Shown here: positions 53,971-62,693 of the stretch, one piece after another
Layout: every line of letters begins with the position of its first letter
Position numbering within the stretch: the first letter of the stretch is position 1
Source: Parasediminibacterium sp051861445
GTDB taxonomy: Bacteria; Bacteroidota; Bacteroidia; Chitinophagales; Chitinophagaceae
DNA length: 64,000 nucleotides
Direction of reading: 5' to 3'
Assembly (NCBI GenBank): GCA_051861445.1
Contig: JBHYCS010000011.1
Location: forward strand, 62,001 to 126,000
Position numbers and translations under genes: made by a program
Notes under the pieces: model-generated
Told to the model about the DNA's origin: nothing
The model's database searches: none
Seen by the model: the letters and a program-made list of their open reading frames with translations, nothing else

Positions 53971-54603
53971 TTACAAATTATCATACGTATAAAACGGATC
54001 AATTTCAGAACCTGCAGGTAATTCAAAAATGGGTTTAATTAATCCATCGTCTAAACCATATACCCATCCATGTAAATCTGGAGCTTGGTAATTTTTCCAT
54101 GCAGCTTGAACGATAGATGTTTTAGCCAAGTTCCAAACTTGTTCTTGTACATTTAATTCAACTAGCTTATCTACTTTTTTGTCTTCAGTTTCAAAAGCAT
54201 CTATTTCATCTTTATGAAAGCGATATACATCTTTAATATTTCTTAACCATTTATTTATAATACCATAAGAATGGTGTGATAAAGCTGCTTTTACACCACC
54301 ACAACCGTAATGTCCACAAACGATAACATGTTTTACTTTTAATACTTCAACGGCATATTGCAAAACACTTAACAAGTTTAAATCGGTATGCACAACCATA
54401 TTGGCAATGTTACGGTGTACAAAAATTTCGCCAGGTTGTGTACCTGTAATTCTATCGGCAGGCACTCTACTATCACTACAGCCAATCCACAAAAATTCGG
54501 GTGTTTGTATATGAGCTAATCTGCTAAAAAACTCAGGATCTTCTTCTAATTGTTCTTTTGCCCAAGCCTTGTTTTCTAGTAAAAGTCTATCGTATAGTTT
54601 CAT
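53971..54603 (-). CDS. beta-class carbonic anhydrase
   Basis: The longest frame starts at GTG 54609; ATG 54603 gives 210 residues. The zinc ligands and catalytic pair are Cys42, Asp44, Arg46 (GCSDSRVPA) and His98, Cys101 (GHYGCGG), all intact. HRNIANMVVHTDLN and the length match the plant-type beta subclass. There is no signal peptide, so it is cytoplasmic. It starts 2 bases after the SulP stop, indicating coupled translation with the transporter. Confidence 0.95.
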   Translation of the reverse strand: MKLYDRLLLENKAWAKEQLEEDPEFFSRLAHIQTPEFLWIGCSDSRVPADRITGTQPGEIFVHRNIANMVVHTDLNLLSVLQYAVEVLKVKHVIVCGHYGCGGVKAALSHHSYGIINKWLRNIKDVYRFHKDEIDAFETEDKKVDKLVELNVQEQVWNLAKTSIVQAAWKNYQAPDLHGWVYGLDDGLIKPIFELPAGSEIDPFYTYDNL

Positions 54604-54605
54604 TT

Positions 54606-56171
54606 TCACTCAATATTAGTTTGTGTTTTAAATAATTTATGTAACGATTTGTGTGCATTACGCTTTACATCAATCTTAATGTTTTTTTGGTGTGCACTTA
54701 ACATATAATTATTTACTTCTTCAATAATGTCTTTATCTATAAAATCGGCATGCGTTACATCAATTATCAAAATAGAATTGTCAGGAATTTCTTGTAACCG
54801 TTTTTTTAGAATGGGTTTATTTAAAAAAGAAACATCTTTTCTAAACCGAATCATAAAATTGTTTTCATTGCTTACCAACATAATTGCTGATATAAAATTA
54901 CTACGAATCATAAAAAACAACCCCACTAAAATTCCAATTAAAATTCCAATTAATAAATCGGTTAATAAAATGGCTGCTATTGTGGCTACAAAAGGCACAA
55001 ACTGATCCCAACCTTTATTGTAGAACGCTTTAAACAATTCTACTTTTGCCAATTTATATCCTGTAAAAATTAAAATTGCTGCCAAAGCACTCAGTGGAAT
55101 TTTATTTAAAACAAAAGGAACAAATATTACACATATCAACAATAAAACACCATGTAAAATGGTTGCTAACTTAGTTTTTGCACCTGACGATACATTTGCC
55201 GAACTACGAACAATTACCGATGTTACTGGCAATCCACCAATTAAGCCGCTTACAATATTACCAATGCCTTGTGCTTTTAATTCGGCATTTGGTGGTGAAA
55301 TACGTTTATATGGGTCTAATTTATCTACCGCTTCAATACCTAAAAGTGTTTCTAAGCTTGCAACTATTGCCAATGTAAATGCAGTAATCCAAACGTTGGG
55401 ATTATTGAGATGTTGGATAGATGGAAATGAAAAAAAAGATAAAAATTCGTTTGTATTGGTTGCAATAGGTAGGTTTACCAAATGCTTATTAGACAATGCA
55501 TTTACAGCATTGTTGGCAATAAAATATTCGTTTATTAAAATGCCAATTACAACCACAAGTAAGGGTGCAGGAATAAATTTAAAAAATGATTCTTTTTTTG
55601 TGGATAAATGTTCCCATAAAAACAACACAAACAAAGAAATGATGCCTATTAGTACAGCAGTTGGTGTAAAAGATTGTATAGCATGGTATAAAGCTGAAAA
55701 TGTATTTTCGTTAGTAGCCGTTTGTTTAAAACTTAAATCGCCTTCAAAATCATTATCATAGCCTACCAAATGTTGTAACTGTTTTAAAATTAAAATCAAT
55801 CCTATTGCTGCCAACATTCCTTTAATTACTGAATTAGGAATGTAATCACCAATAAATCCAGCTTTTAAATAGCCTAATAATAATTGTAAACAACCTGCAA
55901 GCACTATGCTTAGTAAGAATGCATCATAAGTATTGAGTTTTACAATGGCAGCAGCCACAATAACGGTTAAGCCTGCAGCAGGACCACTTACACTTAAAGG
56001 CGATCCACTAAAAACACCTACTACAATTCCACCAATAATGCCTGCAATAATTCCAGAAAAAGCAGGAGCTCCACTTGCTAATGCAATACCTAAACATAAA
56101 GGAAGTGCTACTAGCAAAACAACGATTGATGCAGATAAATCGGCACCAAATGACTGAAATATTTTTTTCAT
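54606..56171 (-). CDS. SulP-family inorganic anion transporter with STAS domain
   Basis: The 521-residue product has the SulP core (SASIVVLLVALPLCLGIALASGAP; GSPLSVSGPAAGLTVIV; TSVIVRSSANVSSGAKTKLAT) of about 14 helices and a C-terminal STAS domain from about residue 440 (ILIIDVTHADFIDKDIIEEV). SulP proteins move sulfate or bicarbonate; a coupled carbonic anhydrase gene favours bicarbonate, as for BicA. This is inference, since the ligand cannot be read from the sequence. Confidence 0.92.
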   Translation of the reverse strand: MKKIFQSFGADLSASIVVLLVALPLCLGIALASGAPAFSGIIAGIIGGIVVGVFSGSPLSVSGPAAGLTVIVAAAIVKLNTYDAFLLSIVLAGCLQLLLGYLKAGFIGDYIPNSVIKGMLAAIGLILILKQLQHLVGYDNDFEGDLSFKQTATNENTFSALYHAIQSFTPTAVLIGIISLFVLFLWEHLSTKKESFFKFIPAPLLVVVIGILINEYFIANNAVNALSNKHLVNLPIATNTNEFLSFFSFPSIQHLNNPNVWITAFTLAIVASLETLLGIEAVDKLDPYKRISPPNAELKAQGIGNIVSGLIGGLPVTSVIVRSSANVSSGAKTKLATILHGVLLLICVIFVPFVLNKIPLSALAAILIFTGYKLAKVELFKAFYNKGWDQFVPFVATIAAILLTDLLIGILIGILVGLFFMIRSNFISAIMLVSNENNFMIRFRKDVSFLNKPILKKRLQEIPDNSILIIDVTHADFIDKDIIEEVNNYMLSAHQKNIKIDVKRNAHKSLHKLFKTQTNIE

Positions 56172-56221
56172 GAAAAACTGTGTTGAAAAAGAAAAATAAC
56201 AATACCAATAAACACAATAGT

Positions 56222-56533
56222 TTAAAACCAGTTAGGAGGAGGTGTTTGCACCTCATGAGTTATACGAATTGGTGAATAGCGAAACTCGAAAATGTTTCTT
56301 TTTGACGGAATTTCTGAAGAAAATAATTCAACAAAAAAATGATACTTGCTACAATGAAATGGAGTTGTAATTTTTGTATTTTCTTCTATTGTAGAATTTG
56401 AATCTGATAAATTAGATACCTCTACCTCTTCTACAGCTTCTTTGCTAATTAATAACTTACCCAATTCTTTTACAGGTATCAACTGAAAAGAAAGTGTGAA
56501 TAGCAAGAATATATTCAACGCAAGCTTTATCAT
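56222..56533 (-). CDS. small secreted protein of unknown family, upstream of the SulP gene
   Basis: From ATG 56533 the product has 103 residues: a signal peptide (MIKLALNIFLLFTLSFQLIP), an acidic Ser/Glu/Asn-rich linker, and a C-terminal part with HCSKYHFFVELFSSE and a PPPNWF end. The longer start at 56569 lies upstream of a full promoter box, so it is not used. I do not recognise a named family. It lies 50 bases before the SulP gene on the same strand and may be its first cotranscribed gene. Confidence 0.65.
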   Translation of the reverse strand: MIKLALNIFLLFTLSFQLIPVKELGKLLISKEAVEEVEVSNLSDSNSTIEENTKITTPFHCSKYHFFVELFSSEIPSKRNIFEFRYSPIRITHEVQTPPPNWF

Positions 56534-56541
56534 GAGTGCAC

Positions 56542-56570
56542 CAAATTTATAGATATTAGTTGTACACAAC
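56542..56570 (-). promoter_or_regulatory. promoter with overlapping palindrome, almost leaderless
   Basis: On the minus strand TTG (56567-56569), 17 bases, then TAAATTTG (56542-56549), an exact -7 match. The box ends 8 bases before the ATG at 56533, so the transcript would have a leader of only a few bases. A perfect palindrome GTTGT-AC-ACAAC (56559-56570) covers the -33 element. Confidence 0.5.
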
Positions 56571-56612
56571 CACTATTAAGCATAAAATTTTATTCTTCCA
56601 TCGGGAAAAAAT

Positions 56613-56639
56613 AAAAAAGGGCTGCTTTAAAAGCAACCC
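56613..56639 (-). terminator. terminator of fabG
   Basis: A 9-bp stem with one mismatch (GGGCTGCTT / AAGCAACCC on the plus strand) is followed on the minus strand by six T. It is 27 bases after the fabG stop. Confidence 0.8.
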
Positions 56640-56665
56640 AAATTATACATTGAAGTTTAAAAAAA

Positions 56666-57421
56666 CTAAATGTTTAATCCACCACAAGCACTAATTACCT
56701 GACCTGTAATGTAGCTACTTAAATCGCTAGCTAAAAACAAGGTTGTATTGGCAATTTCTTCTCCTTTACCAAAACGACCTAGTGGAATTTTCTTCAAAAA
56801 TTCTTCACCAGCAGCACCGGTGTGCAAATATTCTGTCATATCGGTTTCAATAAAACCTGGTGCAATGGCATTGCAACGAATATTTCTACTACCTAATTCT
56901 GCTGCAATAGATTTTGTAAACCCAATAATACCAGCTTTACTAGCTGCATAACTAGATTGACCAGCATTGCCACGAATACCAATTATAGAACTCATGTTAA
57001 TGATAGATCCAGACTTTGCTTTCATCATTGGTTTAATTACTTGCTTAGTCATGTTAAAAACACTTTTTAAGTTCGTATCCATCACTTCATCCCATTGTTG
57101 TTCTGTCATTCTCAACAACAAATTATCTCTACTAATTCCAGCATTGTTTACGCAAATATCAATAGTGCCAAATTCTTTTAGTACATCAGCTACAAAAGCC
57201 TCACATTGTTCAAAAATACCTGCATTACTTTGGTAGGCTTTGGCTTTTACACCAAAGGCTTGCAATTTTGTTTCTAAGGCTGCTGCTCTTTCTGCACTAC
57301 TATTGCTTACGTACGTAAAAGCAATATTAGCACCTTGTTCGGCCAATTTTAATGCAATTGCTTCACCAATTCCTCTTGCAGCACCTGTAACTATTGCAAC
57401 TTTTCCAGTAAGTAAACTCAT
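56666..57421 (-). CDS. fabG: 3-oxoacyl-[acyl-carrier-protein] reductase
   Basis: The 251-residue NADPH-dependent short-chain dehydrogenase has TGAARGIG at 12-19, NNAG at 92-95 and the catalytic Ser145, Tyr158, Lys162 (YAASK). The C-terminal part (APGFIETDMT, IPLGRFGKGEEIANTTLFLASD, YITGQVISACGGLNI) is characteristic of FabG. It stands alone, away from other fab genes, so an SDR of similar specificity remains possible; the match to FabG is very good. Confidence 0.92.
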   Translation of the reverse strand: MSLLTGKVAIVTGAARGIGEAIALKLAEQGANIAFTYVSNSSAERAAALETKLQAFGVKAKAYQSNAGIFEQCEAFVADVLKEFGTIDICVNNAGISRDNLLLRMTEQQWDEVMDTNLKSVFNMTKQVIKPMMKAKSGSIINMSSIIGIRGNAGQSSYAASKAGIIGFTKSIAAELGSRNIRCNAIAPGFIETDMTEYLHTGAAGEEFLKKIPLGRFGKGEEIANTTLFLASDLSSYITGQVISACGGLNI

Positions 57422-57519
57422 GTTTGTATATTTATTTTAGTGGATGAATAAGGGATACAAATAAACACATTTTATTTAAAAGAGCATTTTTAGAACATTA
57501 AATCGTATAAATAGAAAAT

Positions 57520-57551
57520 AAAAAATCCACTTGCAAAATTTGCAAATGGAT
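57520..57551 (-). terminator. terminator after the peroxiredoxin-like gene
   Basis: A 13-bp stem with one mismatch (ATCCACTTGCAAA with TTTGCAAATGGAT) is followed by five to six T on the minus strand. It is 39 bases after the stop. Confidence 0.8.
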
Positions 57552-57589
57552 ATAAAAATGGGGGTTGAATATTCATTCTACACCAGCAA

Positions 57590-58165
57590 TTACAATTGTT
57601 CGAGCAATTCTTTTACACTTGGTCTTTTACGGTAATCTTTATTAAAATAAATGTATTTAAATGTTCCATCAGTACCAATAATAAATACGGCAGGAACGGG
57701 TAAAACATTATCGCTATTGGCATTTACAGCAGAAAAATCAACATTAAATTGCTTGTATCTTTCCACTGTTTGAGCATCAACGGTAAAATTTACACCATAT
57801 TGTTTTAAAATGATATTGGCGGTATCACTAATTATTTCGTAGCTAGCTTTTGTTTTACCAATTGTTTTTTCAACCGATTCATATTTTTCGGGAGAAATAG
57901 CCAAAACCGTTGCTCCTTTTGCTTGAATTAAACCCAAAGAATCGTTTAAACTACTCAATTGTTTATTACAGAAAGGACACCAATATCCTCGATAAAACAA
58001 CAAAATAACAGCACCTTTTTGGGTAATTTTTTCTAATGAAATTGTGTTTCCATTATGACCAATAGCTGTAAAAACAGGTGCTTTTTGTCCTTTTTCAAAC
58101 TTTAAATTTTGAGCATTTGAAACTACAGAAACCAATAAACAAATAAAGAAGAAGTATTTTTTCAT
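57590..58165 (-). CDS. secreted peroxiredoxin-like / AhpC-TSA family protein
   Basis: The 191-residue product has a signal peptide ending near residue 19 (LVSVVSNAQ) and a thioredoxin-like fold with Cys63 and Cys66 in YRGYWCPFCNKQL, the CxxC-containing Prx-like arrangement. VLPVPAVFIIGTDGTFKYIYFN is the strand with cis-Pro. It is periplasmic and likely reduces peroxides or disulfides; a TlpA-like reductase is the alternative. It lies 56 bases downstream of the heptad-repeat gene on the same strand. Confidence 0.87.
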   Translation of the reverse strand: MKKYFFFICLLVSVVSNAQNLKFEKGQKAPVFTAIGHNGNTISLEKITQKGAVILLFYRGYWCPFCNKQLSSLNDSLGLIQAKGATVLAISPEKYESVEKTIGKTKASYEIISDTANIILKQYGVNFTVDAQTVERYKQFNVDFSAVNANSDNVLPVPAVFIIGTDGTFKYIYFNKDYRKRPSVKELLEQL

Positions 58166-58221
58166 GTTGGTATTTTTCTTAAATACGAATCAACGAATAA
58201 ACACTTACACAATTTTTAAAA

Positions 58222-59013
58222 TTAATTAGAAATATAACTTCTTTTAGAATCGTTGTAAACAATTGTTCCTTTTACATCTTTTAAGTATTTGTTTTTCATT
58301 TTTGTATGTAAAACATCCGATTGTTTTTTACCATTAACCACTAATTCTGTGTTAGATAGTTTAAAGTAAACGTCTTTTTTGCTTGTAATAATTTCAGCAT
58401 CTATTAAATCTTGTAAAATATTACTTGAAGTTTCAGCAGCTTTTCTACCTTCTTCTGCTGCTCGTTTACCTTCTTCTGCAGCTTTTCTACCAAGCTCTTC
58501 TGCTCTTTTACCAAGTGCTTCTACACGATTACTTTCTAATGCAATTCTACTTCCTTCAAAAGCAATTCTTTTACTTTCTTCTGCTATTCGTTTTCCGTCA
58601 ATAGCAGCTAATTTGCTAAGAGAAAATGCACCATTTCCATTATAAAAATTAAATTCATTATTATTAGAATGTATGTTTAAAGTATAATTAGCAGCAACGC
58701 CGTTTCTTTTAATTTCTTTTACAATTGCATCTAGGGTAGTTTTATTCTCTTTCAATTCATTTTCAGTTAAACTTCTACCATTAATTTTCATTTTTTTAAC
58801 CTCATCATTATCATAATTTATAACAAATTCATCACCATCAACCATCACTTTTACTGTACCTGAACTTTTTGCCAACTTGTTTTTAGGAATAGTATCTGTA
58901 CTAGGTGTATCTAGTGAGTGTTGGTACACACTTGCAGGGAAAATAGGATTTGTAGAGGCTTGAAGCACTACTACACTAAAAAGAAAAAAAATAGCTGATA
59001 GTAAAGTTTTCAT
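58222..59013 (-). CDS. secreted protein with eight tandem heptad repeats
   Basis: The 263-residue product has a signal peptide (MKTLLSAIFFLFSVVVLQAS). Residues 52-135 form a beta-rich domain (GTVKVMVDGDEFVINYDND). Residues 141-196 are eight consecutive seven-residue repeats with consensus K/R-R/K-x-A-E-E-G/S (KRIAEES ... KRAAEEG, RKAAEEG), expected to form one long amphipathic helix or coiled coil. The C-terminal domain (DAEIITSKKDVYFKLSNTELVVNGKKQ) resembles parts seen in Bacteroidota periplasmic regulators of the M56/BlaR1 neighbourhood, but I cannot assign a family. Role unknown. Confidence 0.8.
   Translation of the reverse strand: MKTLLSAIFFLFSVVVLQASTNPIFPASVYQHSLDTPSTDTIPKNKLAKSSGTVKVMVDGDEFVINYDNDEVKKMKINGRSLTENELKENKTTLDAIVKEIKRNGVAANYTLNIHSNNNEFNFYNGNGAFSLSKLAAIDGKRIAEESKRIAFEGSRIALESNRVEALGKRAEELGRKAAEEGKRAAEEGRKAAETSSNILQDLIDAEIITSKKDVYFKLSNTELVVNGKKQSDVLHTKMKNKYLKDVKGTIVYNDSKRSYISN
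58426..58593 (-). repeat. 21-bp tandem repeats coding for heptads
   Basis: Eight units of 21 bases encode the heptads of residues 141-196. The units nearest the C-terminus (RKAAEEG, KRAAEEG) are the most alike, while the N-terminal ones have drifted, suggesting older duplications. Confidence 0.7.
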
Positions 59014-59154
59014 GTAGGTTTATTTTTGGTTTAAAAAGTATTGTTACAAACTAAAGAGTAGCAAATGGTAAATAGGTTGTAATTGTTTTCAAATAAATTT
59101 TAAAAAAAGTTTAGAATTACAATCTTCAATGTTAGGTATCGTTACCTTAGCCAC

Positions 59155-62031
59155 ATGGAAAAAAAATTATTTTTACTAGATGCATTTGCACTCATTTTCA
59201 GGGCTTATTATGCATTAATTCGTAATCCTCGTATAACATCAACGGGAAAAAACACCAACGCTCAGTTTGGGTTTACCAATACATTAATTGAACTTATTAA
59301 TAAAGAAAAACCTACCCACTTAGCTGTTTGTTTTGATATGGAAGGACCAACTGAAAGGCATACAGATTTTGCAGACTATAAAGCTAATAGACAAGAAGCA
59401 CCTGAAGATTTACTAGCTGCAATACCTGATATTAAAAAAATTATTGAGGGTTTTAATATTCCTGTAATTGGTGTTACAGGCTACGAAGCAGATGATGTAA
59501 TTGGAACATTGGCATGGGAAGCCCATGATGCTGGCTTTGAAGTATTTATGGTTACGCCTGATAAAGATTATGGACAATTGGTTAGAGATGGCATTTACAT
59601 TTACAAACCTAGCTATCAAGGTGGTGATATTGAAATTATGGGGCCAAAAGAAGTATGTACAAAATGGAATATTGAACGAGTAGACCAAGTAATTGATATT
59701 TTAGGATTAATGGGTGATGCTGTAGATAATATTCCTGGAATTGCAGGTGTTGGTGAAAAAACAGCAGCTAAATTGTTGAAAGAATATGATACATTAGGAA
59801 ATGTGTTGGCAAATGCAGAAAGCATAAAAGGTGCTTTGGGAGAAAAAGTAAGAGCAGGAAAAGAGAATGCCATTATGAGTAAAAAATTGGCAACTATTAT
59901 TACCAACGTACCAATTGCATTTAATGAAGCAGATTGTAAATTAGGAGAATGGAATAAAGATGCTTTGCAAGAAATATTTACTGAATTAGAGTTTAGAACA
60001 ATGGCTCAAAGAATTTTGGGCAGAACCATTCAATCGCCTACAAAACCAACAGTAACAGAAGGAATAAGCCAAGGCACACAAACCGATTTATTTGGAAATG
60101 TAGTTACACCTAAACCTACTAAAAAATCAGTTGAACCTATTGGTTTGTTTGGAAGCGTTTTTCAACAAGAAGAATTAACAAATGAACATGAGCAGCTAGC
60201 AAATACAACACTACAAAATATTCATACTACTAAACATAACTATCAATTAGTAGCAACTGAAAGCGAATTAAACCAATTGATTACAACCTTACAAGGTTAT
60301 CAAGAAATTTGTTTTGATACAGAAACTACCGCTTTAGACGCTAATGAAGCAGAATTGGTAGGTTTAAGTTTTGCGGTAAAAAAAGGAGAAGCTTTTTACA
60401 TTTCTTGTAATGAGAGCAAAGAGAAAACAATACAGATTCTGAATGAATTGAATGTTTTGTTTAAAGACGTTACAAAAACATGGATTGGACAAAACATTAA
60501 GTACGATTTGTTGATGCTTAAATGGTATGGCTTCGAAATTGTTGGCCCCATTTACGATACCATGTTGGCACATTATGTTATTGAACCTGATGGAAAAAGA
60601 AATATGGATTTATTGAGCAATCAATATTTACAATACGAACCTGTGCATATTGAAGAATTAATTGGCAAGAAAGGAAAAGATCAGGGAAAAATGAGTGATG
60701 TGGAAGTTGAAAAAATAAAAGATTATGCTGCTGAAGATGCAGATATTACTTTACAACTAAAACAAGTTTTTGCTCCATTAGTAATAGATAAAAAAGTAGA
60801 TAGAGTTTTAAATGAAGCCGAAAATCCATTGGTAAAAGTGCTAACCGACATGGAATTTGAAGGCGTAAAAATAGATGTTGGTTTCTTAAACGATTATAGT
60901 AAAGAGTTGGCTACAGCAGCCAAACAGTTTGAAGAAAATGTATACGAACAAGCAGGCGTTCGATTTAATTTGGCTTCGCCAAAACAACTAGGAGAAGTAT
61001 TATTTGAAATTTTAAAACTTGATCCTAAAGCTAAAAAAACAAAAACAGGACAATACGCTACAGGTGAAGATGTACTTACCAAAATGGCAAGCAAACACAA
61101 GATTGTAGATGACATTTTAGGATTTAGACAACTAACCAAATTACAAAGCACTTATGTAGATGCATTGCCACAAATGATAAACAGCAAAACAGGAAGAGTA
61201 CATACGAGCTATGCTCAAGCTGTTGCCGTTACGGGTAGATTAAGTAGCAATAATCCTAATTTGCAAAACATTCCTATTCGTTCTGCAAGAGGAAGAGAAA
61301 TAAGAAAAGCATTTATTCCACGAGATGAACAACATATTTTAATTAGTGCCGATTATTCTCAAATTGAATTAAGAATTGTGGCTGCAATTAGTGGAGATAC
61401 CAATATGTGTGAGGCGTTTAGATTAGGTAAGGACATTCATACTGCAACTGCTGCTAAAGTGTATGGCATTGAAGAAGCAGAAGTAACCAAAGAACAACGT
61501 TACAAAGCCAAAAGTGTAAACTTTGGAATTATTTATGGACAAGGTGCATTTGGATTAGCTGATAATTTGGGCATTTCTCGTACAGAAGCCAAAGAAATTA
61601 TTGATAACTACAAAAAAGAATTTGCTAGCATTACTGAATATATGGACAATATGGTTGCTTTTGCCAAAGAACATTTATATGTAGAAACTTTATTGGGAAG
61701 AAAACGTTGGTTAAGAGATATTACCTCATCGAACTTTACAGTAAGAGGCTATGCAGAACGAAACGCAATTAATAGCCCTATTCAAGGTACGGCAGCCGAT
61801 ATGGTAAAATTAGCAATGATAAAAATTCATGCAGCAATGAAAGAAGCAAAATTGCAATCGAAAATGATTTTGCAAGTGCATGATGAATTGGTTTTTGATG
61901 CTGTAAAAGATGAATTAGAAATACTGAAACCCATCATTTTAAATGGCATGAAAAATGCTTTAGAATTACCAAATGGTGTACCTGTAGAAGCAGAATTAGG
62001 TGTGGGTGAAAATTGGTTAGAAGCTCATTAA
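59155..62031 (+). CDS. polA: DNA polymerase I
   Basis: The 958-residue polymerase used in Okazaki fragment processing and repair has all three activities. 5' nuclease (1 to about 290): GYEADDVIGTL, VTPDKDYGQLV, GLMGDAVDNIPGI. 3'-5' exonuclease: DTETTALD, WIGQNIKYDLLML, YAAEDADITLQL, so the DEDD residues are retained. Polymerase: motif A DYSQIELRI, motif B RYKAKSVNFGIIYGQG, motif C QVHDELVFD. A low-complexity linker separates the first two domains. The ATG at 59155 directly precedes the conserved KKLFLLDAFALIFRAYYAL start. Confidence 0.98.
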   Translation: MEKKLFLLDAFALIFRAYYALIRNPRITSTGKNTNAQFGFTNTLIELINKEKPTHLAVCFDMEGPTERHTDFADYKANRQEAPEDLLAAIPDIKKIIEGFNIPVIGVTGYEADDVIGTLAWEAHDAGFEVFMVTPDKDYGQLVRDGIYIYKPSYQGGDIEIMGPKEVCTKWNIERVDQVIDILGLMGDAVDNIPGIAGVGEKTAAKLLKEYDTLGNVLANAESIKGALGEKVRAGKENAIMSKKLATIITNVPIAFNEADCKLGEWNKDALQEIFTELEFRTMAQRILGRTIQSPTKPTVTEGISQGTQTDLFGNVVTPKPTKKSVEPIGLFGSVFQQEELTNEHEQLANTTLQNIHTTKHNYQLVATESELNQLITTLQGYQEICFDTETTALDANEAELVGLSFAVKKGEAFYISCNESKEKTIQILNELNVLFKDVTKTWIGQNIKYDLLMLKWYGFEIVGPIYDTMLAHYVIEPDGKRNMDLLSNQYLQYEPVHIEELIGKKGKDQGKMSDVEVEKIKDYAAEDADITLQLKQVFAPLVIDKKVDRVLNEAENPLVKVLTDMEFEGVKIDVGFLNDYSKELATAAKQFEENVYEQAGVRFNLASPKQLGEVLFEILKLDPKAKKTKTGQYATGEDVLTKMASKHKIVDDILGFRQLTKLQSTYVDALPQMINSKTGRVHTSYAQAVAVTGRLSSNNPNLQNIPIRSARGREIRKAFIPRDEQHILISADYSQIELRIVAAISGDTNMCEAFRLGKDIHTATAAKVYGIEEAEVTKEQRYKAKSVNFGIIYGQGAFGLADNLGISRTEAKEIIDNYKKEFASITEYMDNMVAFAKEHLYVETLLGRKRWLRDITSSNFTVRGYAERNAINSPIQGTAADMVKLAMIKIHAAMKEAKLQSKMILQVHDELVFDAVKDELEILKPIILNGMKNALELPNGVPVEAELGVGENWLEAH

Positions 62032-62049
62032 TTTATAACAATTCAACAT

Positions 62050-62089
62050 AAAAAATCCTGCACCATTTTTAATGAATGCAGGATTTTTT
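62050..62089 (+). terminator. terminator of polA
   Basis: A perfect 13-bp stem (62050-62062 with 62077-62089) whose 3' arm ends in six T. It lies 19 bases after the polA stop. Confidence 0.9.
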
Positions 62090-62182
62090 GTTTGAAAATT
62101 AAAAAACTGAACCATTCGTGTGATATTTTTTTACTCAAAACGAATAATAATGTATTCATAGCACAAATACATATTTAAACAG

Positions 62183-62680
62183 ATGCTAAAAACAACAGAC
62201 AATTTCTTGAAAATTATTGAACAGCACAAAGGCATCATTTACAAGATTGTAAATGCCTATTGCAAAAATGAAGAAGACAGAAAAGATATTGCTCAAGAAA
62301 TTATACTGCAACTATGGAAATCATTTGGCAATTATAATGCAGAAATAAAATTTACAACATGGATGTATAGAATTGCATTGAATGTAGCTATTTCGTTCTA
62401 TAGAAAAGATAGTGTTAGAAAAGCTGCTAAAGAATATTTTGCCCTCAATATTTTTCAAGAACAAACAATAGATTTTGCCTTTCAGCAAGATGAAAAAATT
62501 AAATGGTTATATCAATTTATAAATGAACTACCAGCTTTTAATAAAGCTCTTTTATTATTATACTTAGACCAAAAATCACACAAAGAAATAGCTGAGATAA
62601 TGGGCATTACTGAAACAAATGTTGCCACAAAAATTAGTAGAATTAAACAACAATTAAGAGAAAAATTTTCAAACATATAA
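62183..62680 (+). CDS. ECF-type RNA polymerase sigma factor
   Basis: The 165-residue product has region 2 (IVNAYCKNEEDRKDIAQEIILQLW; FTTWMYRIALNVAISFYRKD) and region 4 (FNKALLLLYLDQKSHKEIAEIMGITETNVATKISRIKQQL), the minimal extracytoplasmic-function sigma layout. A membrane protein gene begins 13 bases after its stop, a common position for a regulator of the sigma factor. No FecR-type anti-sigma gene is present, so it is not of the classical iron-uptake pair type. Confidence 0.93.
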   Translation: MLKTTDNFLKIIEQHKGIIYKIVNAYCKNEEDRKDIAQEIILQLWKSFGNYNAEIKFTTWMYRIALNVAISFYRKDSVRKAAKEYFALNIFQEQTIDFAFQQDEKIKWLYQFINELPAFNKALLLLYLDQKSHKEIAEIMGITETNVATKISRIKQQLREKFSNI

Positions 62681-62693
62681 TCTATCAAACAAC

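Noticed and set aside
55159..55761. 200-residue plus-strand open frame opposite the SulP gene
   Set aside because: It lies antisense to conserved SulP transmembrane segments and shows no family features; long antisense frames are expected here.
59134..59147. AGGTA-N4-TACCT inverted repeat just before polA
   Set aside because: Five-base arms are too short to separate from chance in this composition, and no promoter box is nearby.
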